Part shown: one piece after another, positions 58,869-64,000 of the stretch
Numbering within the stretch: position 1 is the first letter of the stretch
Layout: each line of letters begins with the position of its first letter
NCBI GenBank assembly: GCA_963752755.1
Contig: CAVVZJ010000001.1
Span: 496,001 to 560,000, forward strand
Direction: 5' to 3'
Length of the DNA stretch: 64,000 nt
Origin: CAVVZJ01 sp963752755
Lineage (GTDB): Bacteria > Planctomycetota > Planctomycetia > Isosphaerales > Isosphaeraceae
Made by a program: the position numbers and the translations under genes
Notes under the pieces: generated by a model
Seen by the model: only the letters and a program-made list of their open reading frames with translations
The model's database searches: none
Told to the model about the DNA's origin: nothing

Positions 58869-59611
58869 TTATCGCGAGTCGGCCGGGGCGAGGACCGTGC
58901 GCCAGTAGGCGGGCACGGCGTCCAAGGCGGACCGGTAGGTGGCCTCCAGCGGCACGGGGACGTAGGCGTCGGCCGTGAGGAACAGGAGCATCTCGGGCTG
59001 CGGCTCGCCGACGGCGACCGGCTCCAGGAAGACCTCCGGGCCGGGGTCGGCCAGGTAGGCGACGCAGGCCAGCGGCTCATCCGCCGGCAGGGCGAAATCC
59101 CCCTCGCGGCCCTCCTTCCAGATCACCCGGTGCAGGCCGTGGGGATCGCGCGGGCCGGGCGGGAACAGGTCCACGATCAACAGGTGAATCCCCGCCTGCA
59201 TCGCCTCGCGCGCCTTGCGCACGAACGACGACAGCGCGGCCCCGCTGCCTCTGTTCCCCGGCGAGACCAGCTCGACCCTGGCCACGACCTCGTGGCCGCT
59301 GGTGTGGCGGACCACCACCGCCTTGGCCCGCCGGGTGTAGAGGTCGTCCTCGGTCCGGGCATGGTAGCGGACCTTCGGCGGCTGGGTCGCCAGGCCGACG
59401 ACCCCCTCCGTCGCCGATTCCGCCAACGGCGCGGGCGGCCGGGTGCCGGCACCTCCAGCGCCAGGACATCCGGCCCCATCTCTCCGGCAATTTGCTCCGC
59501 CAGCGCATAGTATCCGGGTGGCAGCAGGTCCCGCTTGATCTCCGAGATTCATTCGTGGTGGAAGTCGTGAAAGATTCCCGCCGTGACTCGCGTCCAGTCG
59601 TGGATCGGCAT
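58869..59611 (-). pseudogene. DUF4058-family protein with in-frame stop and a frameshift
   Basis: ATG 59611 gives MPIHDWTRVTAGIFHDFHHE, the start of DUF4058. The next codon (59551-59549) is TGA where the family has a tryptophan, then ISEIKRDLLPPGYYALAEQIAGEMGPDV continues in frame. Near 59440 one base is missing and reading moves to PPAPLAESATEG, running through EDDLYTRRAKAVVVRHTSGHEVVARVELVSPGNR and GIHLLIVDLFPPGPRDP to the stop near 58869. DUF4058 proteins are abundant in planctomycetes with no known function. A single nonsense change plus one indel suggests either recent loss or assembly error. Confidence 0.75.
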
Positions 59612-59680
59612 GCGACGTCCCCCCGCGCGGCCGTATGGGCCCCACGCCTCGCATTATACCCGAACCGCGCGAGTCGGGAT

Positions 59681-59756
59681 GGCTGGGGTCGTCCTCGACC
59701 CCCATCCCTCCGGAGTGGTGTCGGGAGCCGGACTGGAGTCGAGGACGACCCCAGCC
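59681..59756. repeat. Dispersed palindrome, copy A
   Basis: Arms GGCTGGGGTCGTCCTCGAC (59681-59699) and GTCGAGGACGACCCCAGCC (59738-59756) are perfect 19-base reverse complements, 38-base loop. It is followed by CCCGTCG...GGAAGGAC, as is copy B at 63309. Confidence 0.8.
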
Positions 59757-59783
59757 ACCCGTCGAGTCGGAAGGACAACCGCC

Positions 59784-60242
59784 TCAGCTCACCGCCTTCT
59801 TCACGAGCGCGGCGATCCTCGCCTCTTCGGCGGCGGTCCACTCCTTCAGCGCGAAGGCGGTCGGCCACATGGCGCCTTCATCGAGGTTCGCCTCGTGCAG
59901 GAAGCCGAACGTCGCGTACCTCGATTTGAACTTCTGCGCACTTTGGAAGAAGCAGACGACCTTGCCGTCCCTGGCATACGCGGGCATCCCGTACCAGAGC
60001 CTCGGCGAGAGGGCCGGGGCGCCGGCCCTGATGAGCGCATGGAGCCGCTCGGCCAGGACGCGATCCGGTCCCGGCATCGCGGCGATCGTCGCGAGCACGG
60101 CGCTTTCGCCATCGGCCTTGTCCGCGGGCGGGCCGGAGCGCGGCGCGGCCACCTTCTTCGCGGCCTGCCTGGTGGTGCCCCCGGCGGACTCCCGAGTGCC
60201 CTTCGCGTGGGCCTGTTGGCCCGGAGCTTCCTTCTCCGACAT
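59784..60242 (-). CDS. DUF1801-family protein
   Basis: 152 residues from ATG 60242. The first 45 residues are a Lys/Arg/Ala-rich tail. Then a YdhG/CyaY-like DUF1801 fold is seen: AVLATIAAMPGPDRVLAERLHALIRAGAPALSPRLWYGMPAYARDGKVVCFFQSAQKFKSRYATFGFLHEANLDEGAMWPTAFALKE. Members are small cytoplasmic proteins sometimes linked to iron handling, but the function is not established. Intact and probably native. Confidence 0.8.
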   Translation of the reverse strand: MSEKEAPGQQAHAKGTRESAGGTTRQAAKKVAAPRSGPPADKADGESAVLATIAAMPGPDRVLAERLHALIRAGAPALSPRLWYGMPAYARDGKVVCFFQSAQKFKSRYATFGFLHEANLDEGAMWPTAFALKEWTAAEEARIAALVKKAVS

Positions 60243-60593
60243 CGGCGTCTCCTGTCCAAAAGCCTCCCGCCGCCTAAACCCGTTTGTCGGCGTCCGGATC
60301 GTCGCAGGGAAGCATGACTGTCCAGACGTACAATCCCGGCCGACGCGACAAGTATCTTGGATCGGGAGGGGCTCTTCAAGAGGATTCCAGGATGAGACGA
60401 TGCCCCGCGGGGCGGCCGACGGGGCGCGGCGGAGAACGAGCCGTTCCCGATCTGCCGCTCAAATTCCCGTTATGGCACTTGACCGGCCGGTTTTGGCGGC
60501 GACAATGAGTCAATCCTGGCCAGGGAGACGCCGAACGTCTCCCCAACGCCCAGGACCGCGGGCGATGTCCGGCCCGCATCGCGTGGAAAGGTC
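60243..60593. other. Divergent intergenic region with possible promoter
   Basis: 350 bases with no gene. TTGACC (60479-60484), 16-base spacer and GACAAT (60501-60506) form a weak promoter candidate for the gene at 60630. Confidence 0.4.
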
Positions 60594-60629
60594 ATGCAAT
60601 CGACGACGACGCCACCGGAGGCCCCAGCC

Positions 60630-62090
60630 ATGGCGACCAGCGAAGCGCGCATCCTGGCCAATCGGGAGAACGCCAGGAAAAGTACCGGACCCCGGACCGA
60701 AGCGGGTAAGGCGCGGTCGCGGCGCAATGCCCTCAGGCACGGCCTGGCCGGCGAGGGGGCGGTGATGTTGCCGGAGGACGAGGCCCGGCTCCAGCAGCGG
60801 ACCGAGTCGTGGAGCGAATGCCTCGGCGCCCGCGACGACCTGGAGGCGTACCTCATCAGCCGGGCGGCGTTCCACTCGGTCAAGCTCGACCGCGCCGCCC
60901 GCGTCGATGCGGCCCGCGTCGTGGAGAACGTCCGCCAGGCCGAACGCGACTTCCAACCCGAGCGGATCGAGCAGGTCGCGCGGCTCGCCTCGGCCATGCG
61001 CCTGCTGCACCGCCTCGCGCTAACGCTGGAACACCGCGGCTGGCTCAACCGCGACGAGTTGCAGGACCTCGGCGCCCTGCTCGCCCCGTTCGAGCCCGGT
61101 GACCCGCGGCCCGTCGAGCTGGCGTTCTTCGGCCGCGAGGCCCTGCCGCCGCCCTCGGCCGACGAGCCGGCGCCTTCGACCCTGCCGCCCGAATTACTTG
61201 CCCTCCACCCGGCCCCGCCCCCGCCGCCCGAGTCGGAGACCGACCGCGCCCGCCGCGAGGCCGCGCGGGCCGCATTGGCGACGTGGATCGCCATGCGTCG
61301 GCAGCGGCTCGACGAGCAGCGTACGCGCCTCCTGGCCGAGATCGAAACGCCCGAGGCGCTGGCCGAGGCCCGTGAACGCGCCGCCTTCGACGACTCTGAC
61401 CGGGGCACCCTCCTTCGCCGCTACGAGACGGCCGGCGAACTGGGCCTCTTCCGCATCCTCAACTACCTCGAACGCCGCCAGCGCCTCGGCGATCCCGAGC
61501 CCGTCGCCATCCCGCCCGACGCGCCCGCGTGGGGCCCCCCAGCCGCCCCCTCCTCCCGTCGTGAGAGGGAAACCGAACCGAAGCCCCCGATCCCCTCGTT
61601 CCTCCAGGGCTCAGGCCGGCGCGAGGTTCCCGACGCTGCCCCCCCGGCCTGGCCCGGCCCCGCGGCGGAGGCCCCCCAGGAGGCCCCGGGCGAATACCCC
61701 GAGCCCGGCCCCCAAGCCGCGCCGGGTTCCCTCGCGGCCAGCCCGCCTCATGTCAATCTGGGTAACTCTGACAAGATGTGCGGATTTCTGAACGAACCCA
61801 ACGCCCCCCCTCCGCCGGTCGAGAACCGTGCGGACGTCGCGTCCGTCCCGGCGGCCGAGGCCGCTTCCGACGGCGGGGCGGTCGTCGTGGTGGAGGGCGC
61901 AAACGTCAAACAGGAGACGATTTGCAGCATCGCGAGCGAGCCATTGCCGGGCGCGTGGCCGAGGTCGTTTTCGACTTCGACCCCAGTCACCCGACCGTTT
62001 GCACCGCCAGCGAGTTCAGCATCTGCTTCACCAGGACGCTCGCTGACTATTCTTCGTCTCCCGTCCCGGCTTGCTCCTCATGGAGAATGA
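60630..62090 (+). CDS. STGPRT-motif hypothetical protein; C-terminal end uncertain
   Basis: 486 residues from ATG 60630 (GGAGG about 9 bases upstream); ATG 60594 would add 12. The N-terminus ILANRENARKSTGPRTEAGKARSRRNALRHGLAGEGAVML is a recurrent planctomycete motif of unknown function. The middle is helical and Arg/Glu-rich (LISRAAFHSVKLDRAARVDAARVVENVRQAERDF). After about residue 320 it becomes disordered and Pro/Ala-rich, then SDKMCGFLNEPNAPPP. The last 60 codons (after about 61900) look out of frame and overlap the convergent gene at 62047, so the true end may be earlier. Confidence 0.65.
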   Translation: MATSEARILANRENARKSTGPRTEAGKARSRRNALRHGLAGEGAVMLPEDEARLQQRTESWSECLGARDDLEAYLISRAAFHSVKLDRAARVDAARVVENVRQAERDFQPERIEQVARLASAMRLLHRLALTLEHRGWLNRDELQDLGALLAPFEPGDPRPVELAFFGREALPPPSADEPAPSTLPPELLALHPAPPPPPESETDRARREAARAALATWIAMRRQRLDEQRTRLLAEIETPEALAEARERAAFDDSDRGTLLRRYETAGELGLFRILNYLERRQRLGDPEPVAIPPDAPAWGPPAAPSSRRERETEPKPPIPSFLQGSGRREVPDAAPPAWPGPAAEAPQEAPGEYPEPGPQAAPGSLAASPPHVNLGNSDKMCGFLNEPNAPPPPVENRADVASVPAAEAASDGGAVVVVEGANVKQETICSIASEPLPGAWPRSFSTSTPVTRPFAPPASSASASPGRSLTILRLPSRLAPHGE

Positions 62091-62601
62091 CCGCTCCCGG
62101 ATGTCGCCTTGTGAACATCTGGTCGGCAAGCCTCCTCACCTCTGCCAGCCGCTCCTGCTCGGATTCATCCTCGTGGGGCTCCAGGAAGACAGAGACGATG
62201 GCGCGCTTCTCGTCTTCTCGAGTCTCACCTTCCCATTGGCCCGGCCTGTATGCCACCGCCCCCCTAACCCTCAGTCCTTTATGGATTCGGCCCCGCGTGA
62301 CCTTGGCCTTCCACGTGTTTGACTTCTGCTGGCGAATGTACGTGACACGATAGGCTCTCCGCGAGCCGGGGGCGCCCTCGTGTTCGTCGGCTGCCGCCGC
62401 CTCTTCCAAGTCCTGCTCCTGCACCTCGATGGCAACCGTTCCCTGCGAATCGAGCGTCGTCCGTACCAGATAGACCTGGTCTCCATACACGCCGAATGGA
62501 CCTCGATTCTCGATGAGCTCTCCACGTACCATCCTCGGGCCGTAGAGAAATGCCACCTGATCGCCGACCTGGAATCGGAAATGCTTCTTGGCTACTCCCA
62601 T
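62047..62601 (-). CDS. Unknown protein, partner of HEPN protein
   Basis: 184 residues from ATG 62601, starting 11 bases after the HEPN gene. Sequence MGVAKKHFRFQVGDQVAFLYGPRMVRGELIENRGPFGVYGDQVYLVRT begins with an SH3/KOW-like barrel pattern (QVGDQVAFLYGPRMVRGELIE). The rest is helical with many acidic residues, ending HPGAVILHEEQAGTGDEE. Base composition is less GC-extreme than the neighbours. No family recognised. As the downstream member of a tight two-gene unit it could be an antitoxin or target-binding partner of the HEPN protein, which is speculation. Confidence 0.6.
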   Translation of the reverse strand: MGVAKKHFRFQVGDQVAFLYGPRMVRGELIENRGPFGVYGDQVYLVRTTLDSQGTVAIEVQEQDLEEAAAADEHEGAPGSRRAYRVTYIRQQKSNTWKAKVTRGRIHKGLRVRGAVAYRPGQWEGETREDEKRAIVSVFLEPHEDESEQERLAEVRRLADQMFTRRHPGAVILHEEQAGTGDEE

Positions 62602-62611
62602 CTTGCTGTTC

Positions 62612-63199
62612 TCATGCGGGCCACGGTGGCTTGCCTTTCAGGCTCCGAAGGTATCTCCACATGACCCGATCGAAGGTCCGTGCCAGTTTATCGCAAACGC
62701 CACGCCACTGTCGGACTCGTTTGAGGGTCAGGTTGGGTGACCCGCCAGGACTCACTTTATTGAAGTCCTGGTGGGCGATGGCGTTTCGCCAATCGATCAG
62801 TTCCTGGAGCTTCCCTTGGGACGCTCCGCCATCTTGCAGAAGAGTATTGACCTCTTTCCAGAAACCGATACCGAACCATCCGAAGTCGGAACCCACGCTG
62901 GATGGTTGAGCGTTCTTGCTCTCCAATTGACGTCCGAGCATGAATCGGTCCCGGACGATCTGGGTGAGCAGGGGGGGTGGCTGAACAATGTCCACGATGA
63001 CGGTCACGCTCTCGGTATGCAGGTCCCGGCAGAATCCTTGGAACTGCGAGGCGACCATCACTGCATAGGCTTGATTCACCTGCTGGGTGGCATACCGCCT
63101 GCCGGGACCTGTGCCGCCGATGGACGCATGGGCGTTCTTGATTTCGTCAAGGGCCTGGGCACGGACTGACCTCCAGGTGAGGAGGGCCTTCGATGGCAT
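62612..63199 (-). CDS. HEPN-domain protein (RiboL-PSP-HEPN-like), putative ribonuclease toxin
   Basis: 195 residues from ATG 63199. The helical body contains the HEPN ribonuclease motif R-x4-H: WRNAIAH (R138, H143), placed after a long helix (GKLQELIDWRNAIAHQDFNKV). The N-terminal half (RYATQQVNQAYAVMVASQFQGFCRDLHTESVTVIVDIV) resembles RiboL-PSP-HEPN proteins. Lower GC content than the surrounding genes hints at horizontal gain. HEPN proteins often act as RNA-cleaving toxins in toxin-antitoxin or anti-phage units. Only an adjacent unknown protein is available as a partner. Confidence 0.65.
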   Translation of the reverse strand: MPSKALLTWRSVRAQALDEIKNAHASIGGTGPGRRYATQQVNQAYAVMVASQFQGFCRDLHTESVTVIVDIVQPPPLLTQIVRDRFMLGRQLESKNAQPSSVGSDFGWFGIGFWKEVNTLLQDGGASQGKLQELIDWRNAIAHQDFNKVSPGGSPNLTLKRVRQWRGVCDKLARTFDRVMWRYLRSLKGKPPWPA

Positions 63200-63308
63200 T
63201 TATCATTCCCGATCCAATCCGATAGCCTTGACCCATTTCACTCTATCACCCGGCCCGTGAGACGGGAAGATTTGCGCATTGCGAAGGGCCGGTTTCTCGG
63301 ACGGGAGA

Positions 63309-63380
63309 CAGGGGTCGTCTTCGACCCCAGTCCCTCCGGCGTTGTGTTCGGGGCCGGACGGGGGTCGAAGATGACCCCTG
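63309..63380. repeat. Dispersed palindrome, copy B
   Basis: Arms CAGGGGTCGTCTTCGACCCC (63309-63328) and GGGGTCGAAGATGACCCCTG (63361-63380), one G-T type mismatch, 32-base loop. Upstream and downstream context (CCCTCCGG, CCCGTCG, GGAAGGAC) matches copy A. It lies in the 63200-63531 gap, with part of the 55995 repeat following at 63431-63472. Confidence 0.8.
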
Positions 63381-63531
63381 CAGCCCGTCGGGAAGGACGG
63401 GATCGCGGCCTTGCGGAGATGTGCCCCTTAGCGTCCTTTGTGGTGAACACCAACCCCCGCTACCCCCTGGCCACCGCCGCTACTCCCCCTCATGATGCAG
63501 AAGACCCAAAACCCAACCCCGAGGACTGGCC

Positions 63532-64000
63532 ATGTCCCTGCTCGCCGCCTTCGTCTCGCTCCTGCTCGCCGGGGTCAACGACCCGCCCCCGTCGCTCTTC
63601 GTCGAGGGCTACACGGACCAGGTCAGCTACGCCCCCGGCGAGACGGTCGCCTTCCACGTCTCCACCAGCGCCCCGACCTTCGCCCTCGAAGTCGCCCGGC
63701 TGGGCGCCGAGCGCAAGGTCGTTTACCAGAAGTCCGACCTGACCGGCTCCGCGCAGCCAATCCCTGACGACGCCTCCTCCCACGGCTGCCGCTGGCCCGT
63801 CTCGCACGAACTGACGATCCCCGACGACTGGCCCTCCGGCTACTACGCCGTCCGCCTGAGCGTCTCCGACCGCGGCGGCGAGTTCACCCACCGCAACCGC
63901 CGGTCGGCCGAGGGGGATTGCTTCTTCGTCGTCCGCCCGAAAGAGCCCGGGCGCGACGCCACGATCCTCCTCCAGCTCGCGACCAACACCTACAACGCCT
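63532..64000 (+). CDS. N,N-dimethylformamidase-like large-subunit protein (5' part, cut by window)
   Basis: Open frame from ATG 63532 to the right edge, about 156 residues seen. It begins with a short hydrophobic segment (MSLLAAFVSLLLAGV) and then SLFVEGYTDQVSYAPGETVAFHVSTSAPTFALEVARLGAERKVVY, and PDDWPSGYYAVRLSVSDRGGEF. These beta-sandwich sequences match the N-terminal part of planctomycete proteins related to the N,N-dimethylformamidase beta subunit. The catalytic part lies beyond the window, so activity is untested. Confidence 0.65.
   Translation, partial: MSLLAAFVSLLLAGVNDPPPSLFVEGYTDQVSYAPGETVAFHVSTSAPTFALEVARLGAERKVVYQKSDLTGSAQPIPDDASSHGCRWPVSHELTIPDDWPSGYYAVRLSVSDRGGEFTHRNRRSAEGDCFFVVRPKEPGRDATILLQLATNTYNA

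Overview
The window is high-GC bacterial DNA that reads as a planctomycete, most like the Isosphaeraceae/Gemmata side of the phylum (inference). Pointers are a Minf_1886-family protein, a YncE-propeller/phosphoesterase fusion, a PEP-CTERM autotransporter-strand protein, Uma2 and DUF4058 proteins, a TolQ/ExbB-like channel beside a TonB-like protein carrying a terpene-cyclase-type toroid, and many lineage-type hypotheticals. I see no rRNA, tRNA or CRISPR array.

Layout. 1-10.4 kb is mostly minus-strand housekeeping: YncE/phosphoesterase, a broken FG-GAP protein, a hypothetical, creatininase-like hydrolase, mgtE, serS, a small membrane protein and an M20 peptidase. 11-17.1 kb holds an extracellular-solute-binding lipoprotein, hypotheticals, a methyltransferase with a tiny membrane partner, Minf_1886, RicT/PSP1 and Trm112. 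17.2-27.7 kb is a compact minus-strand phage head/packaging cassette: HTH protein, terminase, portal, scaffold-like, SU10-type capsid, connector-like, beta-helix spike and tail-terminator-like proteins. No integrase, tape measure or lysis gene is visible, so it looks like a domesticated prophage or gene-transfer-agent-like relic. 28.5-37.8 kb carries a shattered membrane gene and then the conserved prkA-yhbH-spoVR stress triad, interleaved with an AbiEii-like protein, a Uma2 protein and small genes. 37.9-48.9 kb holds an acyltransferase, ppa, a CvpA/S4 pair, egtD, a class-A beta-lactamase-like protein, and the ExbB/TonB-like/toroid pair. 48.9-64 kb is accessory: a large TPR protein, a secreted tandem-repeat protein, an RRM protein, a NYN protein, PEP-CTERM, DUF4058, DUF1801, a HEPN protein with an unknown partner, and the start of a dimethylformamidase-like protein.

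Two cross-cutting signals stand out. First, about a dozen genes, including serS, mgtE and prkA, are split by frameshifts that are almost all single extra bases, while the 10-kb phage cassette has none. Uncorrected insertion errors in the assembly are the simplest explanation, so most split genes are annotated here as one gene. Second, several dispersed inverted repeats recur between genes. One is a TAG-stop-plus-hairpin terminator repeat found at four gene ends. Another is a palindrome whose two copies differ by a base-pair-preserving change.
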